Shown here one piece after another: positions 27,901 through 39,900 of a DNA stretch of 64,000 bases (positions within the stretch are counted from its first letter, which is position 1; each line of letters begins with the position of its first letter). The notes under the pieces were generated by a model, which did no database searches, was not told the DNA's origin, and was given only the letters and a program-made list of their open reading frames with translations. The translations under genes were made by a program, and so were the position numbers. The DNA comes from Acanthornis magna. Taxonomy: Eukaryota; Chordata; Aves; Passeriformes; Acanthizidae. The stretch is from NCBI GenBank assembly GCA_036785705.1, contig JAWUZG010000353.1, positions 868,001-932,000 on the forward strand. The letters are read 5' to 3'.

Positions 27901-30900
27901 GCCACAGGCCTCCTGTTGTGGCTCATGCCATCAACCTGGGGGACAGGCTGTGCAATAGGGAAGCGCTCTCTCGCTCCCCAAGGCAAAACCGAGTCTGGCT
28001 AAGCGCGGCTGCAATGCCTGGTTCTGAGCTGACCAGAGCAGTTTGGTACTGAAAGGCCTGCAAAGGACTTTGCGATCTTGGCATGCCAAAAGAATGAAGG
28101 CCCTTGAAGGGCTCCTCAGAGCAAGGGTTTGTCCAGCAAGCTGCAGAGCTCAACGTCGTCCGAAAGAGCAGAGCTGAGGGAGGGAATGATTCATCCCCCT
28201 TTTCTTTTGGCAAAACATTCCTATGACAAATTCCCAATCTGCAGTACTGCTGAGGGAAAGGACGTCCTGCCACTTGTGACAACCCCACCCTCTCCAGAAG
28301 GTCAAAGCACATTAAGAAAGGGCCCCATGAACTCTAGGGTCAAGACACTGCTGTTCCTTTGCAATCTTACCTTGCTCTCTTGTGCCAAGTGGGCCAGATT
28401 ATCAAAGCTGGGCATCTCACTCCTGTTCATGATGGAAATGTAGCAGGTGTTCTGTTGCGTGACTTTGGTTGCAATGACGCCCTGTAAAACAGAGTTATGG
28501 ACCACTCGCACTTCAGTCTATCAGCCCTTGGGATTGGAGAACACTCTTTGGTAAAACAGACACAAATGCCCAGAGTTGCTACCCCACATGGTGGACTCAA
28601 GATGGTCAGAATAACAAAACCAGCCCTGTCCCCGGGCCAGCTGTACCGGGAGACAGCCTCCTCACACGCTTTGTGAACAAGCGCGCTCCCTGCCACTCAC
28701 CGTGTTGTAGTTCCAGATGGTTTTCCAGGACCCGCTGCCGGTCTTTTTCTCAATAACTGCCACGCGCCATTGCCAGTTGATGGTCACAATTTGGGACTGG
28801 CCACCAATGATGACTTGTGTGCTGTTGGTGCCGCCGGGAATCTGCTGAGGCTGAAAAGCCAAGGGAAAGAAGACGTTTCACCTTTGAAGGGCGTCGCTGA
28901 TGACCCCAAAGCTTCTGAAAAACCCCTGCTACAAGAGAAGAAGTGCTGCCCCCCGGCAAGTGCCGGCACTGCTCTCAGGCTTTTCAAAAGCACCCACAAT
29001 CAAGGATGTGCCCTTGGGCAGAGCCCTAGGAAGTCTTTTGATGGATTCAATGAATCATTGCTGCATCTGACAGCTCTCATCTGGTGCCTTTAGAGGCTGA
29101 TGTGTGCAAGAGGACTGGCCACAGTTAATCCACGCTCTGGGTCTCGGACGGAAAGCTCTGCTCACCCTTCCTCTCAAAAGAGGACATGCCAGGCAAGAAG
29201 GCCATCAGGGCTGCCTTTGGCCAGCACCTCTGGAGCCCCAGCACTTGGCTCAAGAAAGGTAAGGCCTCAGGTTTTCTCACCTGCTCATTGCCACTGCAGT
29301 ACTTCAGATCCACAACTCCCAAGACATTGAGGGTAATGCACGATCCCAGGTTCACCTGGGGTCCTTGGAAAGCAAGAAAAGACAAGACAAAACCCCATGA
29401 GTTAATTCCTATGACCTTGGCTGCCACTCTATAAGAGGGTGGTGGTGGTGGTGTTTCTCAGAGCGAGCCAGGTTTGAAGAATTGCTGCACTGGGAAGGGT
29501 TGAGATGTATGAGGCACAGATTCCCTTGCAGTCCCCAAAGAGCACCGGCTCTGTGGCTCTCCCCATTAAGCCGTGCTCTTGAACAGCCTTTGGGATTTCT
29601 CGTGCAGAAATTGGGGCTCTATTCCACTCGCTCCCCTGAGACCCTATGGGCATGCATTACACAGTTAGGCCAATGTCACTTCATGTGCCCAAGTCACATG
29701 GGCTGTGACATCCTGGATGGATCCTAAGAAGTGTAGGTTCTTAGCCACCTGTGGAACTTGATCATTCCCCCTGGGAAAAACCTACAGGGGAGAAAGCTGC
29801 TTAGCTTGGTGTTTTGAAGAACAAAGTATAGGTTGCTGCTTTGGTCAACTCGCTAGCTAGCTCTGAGCTGAATGACAATTGTTCTTAGGAAGACCCTTTT
29901 TCTTTGCCTGGGCATTGCACAGGAGCTCCATGTGGGCCAAAACACTCTGGGCCCAAACTTAAGCTTCCTTAAGATTCCCAATTCCCAGAAAGGAGTTTTA
30001 AGGGTTTGGATCGGCTCACACATGGCAGCTGGACACCAGCCTGTTCCAGTCCTGAGCTGAAGAAATGTCAAAGCCTTTGTGCCACTGCCGAAGACCTTCG
30101 GTTCTGTGCGCCTCAAGGTGGAACAGCAGCAGTCGCGCCTTAGTCATTCCCCAAGGGAAACAAATGTCGGGTCACTTAGAGACACAGTTCCTTTGCTCAA
30201 ACTCACCATGAACTTCGTAAGCCATGTAGGTGGTGAATCCACTGCACATTGAGAAGACATCGGCTCCATAAGACCTGAGGTTGTTGACCAATCCACTGGC
30301 GACAAAGGTGATCTTCTTGGTAGGTCTTCCAAGGCCCATCTAAGCATCACACAAGAGCATTCAGCAAGATCAGTGCCGTCACCTGTTGCATGCTAGGCAT
30401 ATTCCTGGCCAGCAATGACGACTCGGGGCTTGGGGTTTGACTCCCAACTGCCTCTGGGGACATCTTTTAATCCCCTGGGGGCCTGTGGGACCACTAGCGA
30501 GCCTTGAAGGCAGCTCCAAAGGCAGATTGTTCTAAGGGAGTCAAGGTGCAGAGAGCCCGAGGGGACGTGGCACTGCAAGGGAAGCGCTGAAGTGGAGGAG
30601 CGCAGCCGCTCTGCTGAGCCAGAGCTCCTTCCAAAACTTTTGCTCAGTCCCTGCCCCCGCCCCTCAGAGGCACTCGGGCTGTTTGCTGGAAGGCTGGCAG
30701 GAGAAGGCTCTTCCTGCAGCCCGTGCTAAACTGCAAACAAAGAGGGCAGCAGTAAGCCTGGGCAGAGACATTTGCTCTCAGACTATTTGCGAGTGGTGCT
30801 GAAAACCACACAGAGAGCCCTGGGCGCTCTAGTGGGACAGGTCTTTCTGAACGGCTCCAGAGGCCTTTGTTTCAAATGAATTGCCACTCTCTTTTCCTCC

Positions 30901-33900
30901 TGCAGTGCTTTCTCACCTGGCCCCAGTCCCTGCATGCCTGGCTTTGCTCCCATGCCCTCGGCTTCCAGCGCCTCTCTTGCCCTTTCCTCAGCTAGGGCCA
31001 CAGGCCTCCTGTTGTGGCTCATGCCATCAACCTGGGGGACAGGCTGTGCAATAGGGAAGCGCTCTCTCGCTCCCCAAGGCAAAACCGAGTCTGGCTAAGC
31101 GCGGCTGCAATGCCTGGTTCTGAGCTGACCAGAGCAGTTTGGTACTGAAAGGCCTGCAAAGGACTTTGCGATCTTGGCATGCCAAAAGAATGAAGGCCCT
31201 TGAAGGGCTCCTCAGAGCAAGGGTTTGTCCAGCAAGCTGCAGAGCTCAACGTCGTCCGAAAGAGCAGAGCTGAGGGAGGGAATGATTCATCCCCCTTTTC
31301 TTTTGGCAAAACATTCCTATGACAAATTCCCAATCTGCAGTACTGCTGAGGGAAAGGACGTCCTGCCACTTGTGACAACCCCACCCTCTCCAGAAGGTCA
31401 AAGCACATTAAGAAAGGGCCCCATGAACTCTAGGGTCAAGACACTGCTGTTCCTTTGCAATCTTACCTTGCTCTCTTGTGCCAAGTGGGCCAGATTATCA
31501 AAGCTGGGCATCTCACTCCTGTTCATGATGGAAATGTAGCAGGTGTTCTGTTGCGTGACTTTGGTTGCAATGACGCCCTGTAAAACAGAGTTATGGACCA
31601 CTCGCACTTCAGTCTATCAGCCCTTGGGATTGGAGAACACTCTTTGGTAAAACAGACACAAATGCCCAGAGTTGCTACCCCACATGGTGGACTCAAGATG
31701 GTCAGAATAACAAAACCAGCCCTGTCCCCGGGCCAGCTGTACCGGGAGACAGCCTCCTCACACGCTTTGTGAACAAGCGCGCTCCCTGCCACTCACCGTG
31801 TTGTAGTTCCAGATGGTTTTCCAGGACCCGCTGCCGGTCTTTTTCTCAATAACTGCCACGCGCCATTGCCAGTTGATGGTCACAATTTGGGACTGGCCAC
31901 CAATGATGACTTGTGTGCTGTTGGTGCCGCCGGGAATCTGCTGAGGCTGAAAAGCCAAGGGAAAGAAGACGTTTCACCTTTGAAGGGCGTCGCTGATGAC
32001 CCCAAAGCTTCTGAAAAACCCCTGCTACAAGAGAAGAAGTGCTGCCCCCCGGCAAGTGCCGGCACTGCTCTCAGGCTTTTCAAAAGCACCCACAATCAAG
32101 GATGTGCCCTTGGGCAGAGCCCTAGGAAGTCTTTTGATGGATTCAATGAATCATTGCTGCATCTGACAGCTCTCATCTGGTGCCTTTAGAGGCTGATGCG
32201 TGCAAGAGGACTGGCCACAGTTAATCCACGCTCTGGGTCTCGGACGGAAAGCTCTGCTCACCCTTCCTCTCAAAAGAGGACATGCCAGGCAAGAAGGCCA
32301 TCAGGCCTGCCTTTGGGCAGCACCTCTGGAGCCCCAGCACTTGGCTCAAGAAAGGTAAGGCCTCAGGTTTTCTCACCTGCTCATTGCCACTGCAGTACTT
32401 CAGATCCACAACTCCCAAGACATTGAGGGTAATGCACGATCCCAGGTTCACCTGGGGTCCTTGGAAAGCAAGAAAAGACAAGACAAAACCCCATGAGTTA
32501 ATTCCTATGACCTTGGCTGCCACTCTATAAGAGGGTGGTGGTGGTGGTGTTTCTCAGAGCGAGCCAGGTTTGAAGAATTGCTGCACTGGGAAGGGTTGAG
32601 ATGTATGAGGCACAGATTCCCTTGCAGTCCCCAAAGAGCACCGGCTCTGTGGCTCTCCCCATTAAGCCGTGCTCTTGAACAGCCTTTGGGATTTCTCGTG
32701 CAGAAATTGGGGCTCTATTCCACTCGCTCCCCTGAGACCCTATGGGCATGCATTACACAGTTAGGCCAATGTCACTTCATGTGCCCAAGTCACATGGGCT
32801 GTGACATCCTGGATGGATCCTAAGAAGTGTAGGTTCTTAGCCACCTGTGGAACTTGATCATTCCCCCTGGGAAAAACCTACAGGGGAGAAAGCTGCTTAG
32901 CTTGGTGTTTTGAAGAACAAAGTATAGGTTGCTGCTTTGGTCAACTCGCTAGCTAGCTCTGAGCTGAATGACAATTGTTCTTAGGAAGACCCTTTTTCTT
33001 TGCCTGGGCATTGCACAGGAGCTCCATGTGGGCCAAAACACTCTGGGCCCAAACTTAAGCTTCCTTAAGATTCCCAATTCCCAGAAAGGAGTTTTAAGGG
33101 TTTGGATCGGCTCACACATGGCAGCTGGACACCAGCCTGTTCCAGTCCTGAGCTGAAGAAATGTCAAAGCCTTTGTGCCACTGCCGAAGACCTTCGGTTC
33201 TGTGCGCCTCAAGGTGGAACAGCAGCAGTCGCGCCTTAGTCATTCCCCAAGGGAAACAAATGTCGGGTCACTTAGAGACACAGTTCCTTTGCTCAAACTC
33301 ACCATGAACTTCGTAAGCCATGTAGGTGGTGAATCCACTGCACATTGAGAAGACATCGGCTCCATAAGACCTGAGGTTGTTGACCAATCCACTGGCGACA
33401 AAGGTGATCTTCTTGGTAGGTCTTCCAAGGCCCATCTAAGCATCACACAAGAGCATTCAGCAAGATCAGTGCCGTCACCTGTTGCATGCTAGGCATATTC
33501 CTGGCCAGCAATGACGACTCGGGGCTTGGGGTTTGACTCCCAACTGCCTCTGGGGACATCTTTTAATCCCCTGGGGGCCTGTGGGACCACTAGCGAGCCT
33601 TGAAGGCAGCTCCAAAGGCAGATTGTTCTAAGGGAGTCAAGGTGCAGAGAGCCCGAGGGGACGTGGCACTGCAAGGGAAGCGCTGAAGTGGAGGAGCGCA
33701 GCCGCTCTGCTGAGCCAGAGCTCCTTCCAAAACTTTTGCTCAGTCCCTGCCCCCGCCCCTCAGAGGCACTCGGGCTGTTTGCTGGAAGGCTGGCAGGAGA
33801 AGGCTCTTCCTGCAGCCCGTGCTAAACTGCAAACAAAGAGGGCAGCAGTAAGCCTGGGCAGAGACATTTGCTCTCAGACTATTTGCGAGTGGTGCTGAAA

Positions 33901-36900
33901 ACCACACAGAGAGCCCTGGGCGCTCTAGTGGGACAGGTCTTTCTGAACGGCTCCAGAGGCCTTTGTTTCCAATGAATTGCCACTCTCTTTTCCTCCTGCA
34001 GTGCTTTCTCACCTGGCCCCAGTCCCTGCATGCCTGGCTTTGCTCCCATGCCCTCGGCTTCCAGCGCCTCTCTTGCCCTTTCCTCAGCTAGGGCCACAGG
34101 CCTCCTGTTGTGGCTCATGCCATCAACCTGGGGGACAGGCTGTGCAATAGGGAAGCGCTCTCTCGCTCCCCAAGGCAAAACCGAGTCTGGCTAAGCGCGG
34201 CTGCAATGCCTGGTTCTGAGCTGACCAGAGCAGTTTGGTACTGAAAGGTCTGCAAAGGACTTTGCGATCTTGGCATGCCAAAAGAATGAAGGCCCTTGAA
34301 GGGCTCCTCAGAGCAAGGGTTTGTCCAGCAAGCTGCAGAGCTCAACGTCGTCCGAAAGAGCAGAGCTGAGGGAGGGAATGATTCATCCCCCTTTTCTTTT
34401 GGCAAAACATTCCTATGACAAATTCCCAATCTGCAGTACTGCTGAGGGAAAGGACGTCCTGCCACTTGTGACAACCCCACCCTCTCCAGAAGGTCAAAGC
34501 ACATTAAGAAAGGGCCCCATGAACTCTAGGGTCAAGACACTGCTGTTCCTTTGCAATCTTACCTTGCTCTCTTGTGCCAAGTGGGCCAGATTATCAAAGC
34601 TGGGCATCTCACTCCTGTTCATGATGGAAATGTAGCAGGTGTTCTGTTGCGTGACTTTGGTTGCAATGACGCCCTGTAAAACAGAGTTATGGACCACTCG
34701 CACTTCAGTCTATCAGCCCTTGGGATTGGAGAACACTCTTTGGTAAAACAGAAACAAATGCCCAGAGTTGCTACCCCACATGGTGGACTCAAGATGGTCA
34801 GAATAACAAAACCAGCCCTGTCCCCGGGCCAGCTGTACCGGGAGACAGTCTCCTCACACGCTTTGTGAACAAGCGCGCTCCCTGCCACTCACCGTGTTGT
34901 AGTTCCAGATGGTTTTCCAGGACCCGCTGCCGGTCTTTTTCTCAATAACTGCCACGCGCCATTGCCAGTTGATGGTCACAATTTGGGACTGGCCACCAAT
35001 GATGACTTGTGTGCTGTTGGTGCCGCCGGGAATCTGCTGAGGCTGAAAAGCCAAGGGAAAGAAGACGTTTCACCTTTGAAGGGCGTCGCTGATGACCCCA
35101 AAGCTTCTGAAAAACCCCTGCTACAAGACAAGAAGTGCTGCCCCCCGGCAAGTGCCGGCACTGCTCTCAGGCTTTTCAAAAGCACCCACAATCAAGGATG
35201 TGCCCTTGGGCAGAGCCCTAGGAAGTCTTTTGATGGATTCAATGAATCATTGCTGCATCTGACAGCTCTCATCTGGTGCCTTTAGAGGCTGATGCGTGCA
35301 AGAGGACTGGCCACAGTTAATCCACGCTCTGGGTCTCGGACGGAAAGCTCTGCTCACCCTTCCTCTCAAAAGAGGACATGCCAGGCAAGAAGGCCATCAG
35401 GCCTGCCTTTGGGCAGCACCTCTGGAGCCCCAGCACTTGGCTCAAGAAAGGTAAGGCCTCAGGTTTTCTCACCTGCTCATTGCCACTGCAGTACTTCAGA
35501 TCCACAACTCCCAAGACATTGAGGGTAATGCACGATCCCAGGTTCACCTGGGGTCCTTGGAAAGCAAGAAAAGACAAGACAAAACCCCATGAGTTAATTC
35601 CTATGACCTTGGCTGCCACTCTATAAGAGGGTGGTGGTGGTGGTGTTTCTCAGAGCGAGCCAGGTTTGAAGAATTGCTGCACTGGGAAGGGTTGAGATGT
35701 ATGAGGCACAGATTCCCTTGCAGTCCCCAAAGAGCACCGGCTCTGTGGCTCGGCAGGGAATGGCCACCAAGCCGTGCTCTTGAACAGCCTTTGGGATTTC
35801 TCGTGCAGAAATTGGGGCTCTTTTGCACTCGCTCCTCTGAGTCCCCATGGGCATGCATTACACAGTTAGGCTGGTGTCACTTCATGGGCCCAGTCACATG
35901 GGCTCTGATATTCTGGAAGAATCCTAAGAAGGGTAGGTCAGTAGCCACCTGTGGAACTTGATCATTCCCCCTGGGAAAAACCTACAGGGAAGAAAGCTGC
36001 TTGGCCTAGTGTTGTGAAGCACAGCGTTGTGGTCACCACCTCGGTCAATTCATCTGCAAGCTCTGAGCTAAAGGCCAGCGGTTCTTAGGAAGACCCTTTT
36101 TCTTTGCCTGGGCATTGCACAGGAGCTCCATGTGGGCCAAAACACTCTGGGCCCAAACTTAAGCCTCCGTAAGATTCCCAGAAAGGAGCTGTAAGGCTTT
36201 GCATCGGGTCAAATATGGCGGCTGTGACACCAGCCTGTTCCAGTCCTGAGCTGAAGAAATGTCAAAGCCTTTGTGCCACTGCCGAAGACCTTCGGTTCTG
36301 TGCGCCTCAAGGTGGAACAGCAGCAGTCGCGCCTTAGTCATTCCCCAAGGGAAACAAATGTCGGGTCACTTAGAGACACAGTTCCTTTGCTCGAACTCAC
36401 CATGAGCTTCGTAAGCCATGTAGGTGGTGAATCCACTGCACATTGAGAAGACATCGGCTCCATAAGACCTGAGGTTGTTGACCAATCCACTGGCGACAAA
36501 GGTGATCTTCTTGGTAGGTCTTCCAAGGCCCATCTAAGCATCACACAAGAGCATTCAGCAAGATCAGTGCCGTCACCTGTTGCATGCTAGGCATATTCCT
36601 GGCCAGCAATGACGACTCGGGGCTTGGGGTTTGACTCCCAACTGCCTCTGGGGACATCTTTTAATCCCCTGGGGGCCTGTGGGACCACTAGTGAGCCTTG
36701 AAGGCAGCTCCAAAGGCAGATTGTTCTAAGGGAGTCAAGGTGCAGAGAGCCCGAGGGGACGTGGCACTGCAAGGGAAGCGCTGAAGTGGAGGAGCGCAGC
36801 CGCTCTGCTGAGCCAGAGCTCCTTCCAAAACTTTTGCTCAGTCCCTGCCCCCGCCCCTCAGAGGCACTCGGGCTGTTTGCTGGAAGGCTGGCAGGAGAAG

Positions 36901-39900
36901 GCTCTTCCTGCAGCCCGTGCTAAACTGCAAACAAAGAGGGCAGCAGTAAGCCTGGGCAGAGACATTTGCTCTCAGACTATTTGCGAGTGGTGCTGAAAAC
37001 CACACAGAGAGCCCTGGGCGCTCTAGTGGGACAGGTCTTTCTGAACGGCTCCAGAGGCCTTTGTTTCAAATGAATTGCCACTCTCTTTTCCTCCTGCAGT
37101 GCTTTCTCACCTGGCCCCAGTCCCTGCATGCCTGGCTTTGCTCCCATGCCCTCGGCTTCCAGCGCCTCTCTTGCCCTTTCCTCAGCTAGGGCCACAGGCC
37201 TCCTGTTGTGGCTCATGCCATCAACCTGGGGGACAGGCTGTGCAATAGGGAAGCGCTCTCTCGCTCCCCAAGGCAAAACCGAGTCTGGCTAAGCGCGGCT
37301 GCAATGCCTGGTTCTGAGCTGACCAGAGCAGTTTGGTACTGAAAGGCCTGCAAAGGACTTTGCGATCTTGGCATGCCAAAAGAATGAAGGCCCTTGAAGG
37401 GCTCCTCAGAGCAAGGGTTTGTCCAGCAAGCTGCAGAGCTCAACGTCGTCCGAAAGAGCAGAGCTGAGGGAGGGAATGATTCATCCCCCTTTTCTTTTGG
37501 CAAAACATTCCTATGACAAATTCCCAATCTGCAGTACTGCTGAGGGAAAGGACGTCCTGCCACTTGTGACAACCCCACCCTCTCCAGAAGGTCAAAGCAC
37601 ATTAAGAAAGGGCCCCATGAACTCTAGGGTCAAGACACTGCTGTTCCTTTGCAATCTTACCTTGCTCTCTTGTGCCAAGTGGGCCAGATTATCAAAGCTG
37701 GGCATCTCACTCCTGTTCATGATGGAAATGTAGCAGGTGTTCTGTTGCGTGACTTTGGTTGCAATGACGCCCTGTAAAACAGAGTTATGGACCACTCGCA
37801 CTTCAGTCTATCAGCCCTTGGGACTGGAGAACACTCTTTGGTAAAACAGAAACAAATGCCCAGAGTTGCTACCCCACATGGTGGACTCAAGGTGGTCAGA
37901 ATAACAAAACCAGCCCTGTCCCCGGGCCAGCTGTACCGGGAGACAGTCTCCTCACACGCTTTGTGAACAAGCGCGCTCCCTGCCACTCACCGTGTTGTAG
38001 TTCCAGATGGTTTTCCAGGACCCGCTGCCGGTCTTTTTCTCAATAACTGCCACGCGCCATTGCCAGTTGATGGTCACAATTTGGGACTGGCCACCAATGA
38101 TGACTTGTGTGCTGTTGGTGCCGCCGGGAATCTGCTGAGGCTGAAAAGCCAAGGGAAAGAAGACGTTTCACCTTTGAAGGGCGTCGCTGATGACCCCAAA
38201 GCTTCTGAAAAACCCCTGCTACAAGAGAAGAAGTGCTGCCCCCCGGCAAGTGCCGGCACTGCTCTCAGGCTTTTCAAAAGCACCCACAATCAAGGATGTG
38301 CCCTTGGGCAGAGCCCTAGGAAGTCTTTTGATGGATTCAATGAATCATTGCTGCATCTGACAGCTCTCATCTGGTGCCTTTAGAGGCTGATGCGTGCAAG
38401 AGGACTGGCCACAGTTAATCCACGCTCTGGGTCTCGGACGGAAAGCTCTGCTCACCCTTCCTCTCAAAAGAGGACATGCCAGGCAAGAAGGCCATCAGGG
38501 CTGCCTTTGGCCAGCACCTCTGGAGCCCCAGCACTTGGCTCAAGAAAGGTAAGGCCTCAGGTTTTCTCACCTGCTCATTGCCACTGCAGTACTTCAGATC
38601 CACAACTCCCAAGACATTGAGGGTAATGCACGATCCCAGGCTCACCTGGGGTCCTTGGAAAGCAAGAAAAGACAAGACAAAACCCCATGAGTTAATTCCT
38701 ATGACCTTGGCTGCCACTCTATAAGAGGGTGGTGGTGGTGGTGTTTCTCAGAGCGAGCCAGGTTTGAAGAATTGCTGCACTGGGAAGGGTTGAGATGTAT
38801 GAGGCACAGATTCCCTTGCAGTCCCCAAAGAGCACTGGCTCTGTGGCTCGCCCCATCAAGCCGTGCTCTTGAACAGCCTTTGGAATTTCTCGTGCAGAAA
38901 TTGGGGCTCTATTCCACTCGCTCCCCTGAGACCCTATGGGCATGCATTACACAGTTAGGCCAATGTCACTTCATGTGCCCAAGTCACATGGGCTGTGACA
39001 TCCTGGATGGATCCTAAGAAGTGTAGGTTCTTAGCCACCTGTGGAACTTGATCATTCCCCCTGGGAAAAACCTACAGGGAAGAAAGCTGCTTAGCTTGGT
39101 GTTTTGAAGAACAAAGTATAGGTTGCTGCTTTGGTCAACTCGCTAGCTAGCTCTGAGCTGAATGACAATTGTTCTTAGGATGACCCTTTTTCTTTGCCTG
39201 GGCATTGGACAGGAGCTCCATGTGGGCCAAAACACTCTGGGCCCAAACTTAAGCTTCCTTAAGATTCCCAATTCCCAGAAAGGAGTTTTAAGGGTTTGGA
39301 TCGGCTCACACATGGCAGCTGGACACCAGCCTGTTCCAGTCCTGAGCTGAAGAAATGTCAAAGCCTTTGTGCCACTGCCGAAGACCTTCGGTTCTGTGCG
39401 CCTCAAGGTGGAACAGCAGCAGTCGCGCCTTAGTCATTCCCCAAGGGAAACAAATGTCGGGTCACTTAGAGACACAGTTCCTTTGCTCGAACTCACCATG
39501 AACTTCGTAAGCCATGTAGGTGGTGAATCCACTGCACATTGAGAAGACATCGGCCCCATAAGACCTGAGGTTGTTGACCAATCCACTGGCGACAAAGGTG
39601 ATCTTCTTGGTAGGTCTTCCAAGGCCCATCTGGTTCTAAGCATCACACAACAGCATTCAGCAAGATCAGTGTGGCCCCAACGCCAGGTTCAGAGCTGACC
39701 AAAGCAGTTTGGTACTGACAGGTCTTCGAATGACTTTGAGACCTTGGCATGCCAAAAGAATGAAGGCCCTTGAAGGCCTCCTCAGTGCAAGGGTTTGTCC
39801 AGCAAGCTGCAGAGCTCAACGTCCTCCAAGAAAGCAGTACTGAGAGTGGGGGGGATGAAGCATCCCCTTTTTTCTTTTGGCAAAGCATTCCTACAACAAA

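Larger units (their letters stand above)
1..39635 (-). repeat. Tandem array of 3.1-kb exon cassettes
   Basis: Exon-3-to-exon-3 spacing is 3,096 or 3,098 bp twelve times in a row, then 3,217 bp to the diverged cassette 1. The 2-bp difference is an AG insertion beside the exon 4 acceptor. Units differ by scattered substitutions and a few blocks (type A/B intron 5). Introns are about as conserved as exons, which points to recent expansion or continual homogenisation rather than purifying selection alone. Each unit includes a short GGT-rich run (near 1,565). The left end of the array is outside the window. Confidence 0.97.

Noticed and set aside
1..39635. Satellite DNA or a CRISPR-like array
   Set aside because: The unit is 3.1 kb, contains spliced exons with conserved frames and adjoins a promoter and signal exon. 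It is a gene-internal amplification, not a simple satellite, and spacing and size do not fit CRISPR.
1..39635. Thirteen separate gastrokine genes
   Set aside because: Internal units lack TATA box, start exon, signal exon, stop codon and polyadenylation signal, and exon 6 ends at a strong donor in the phase accepted by the next exon 3.
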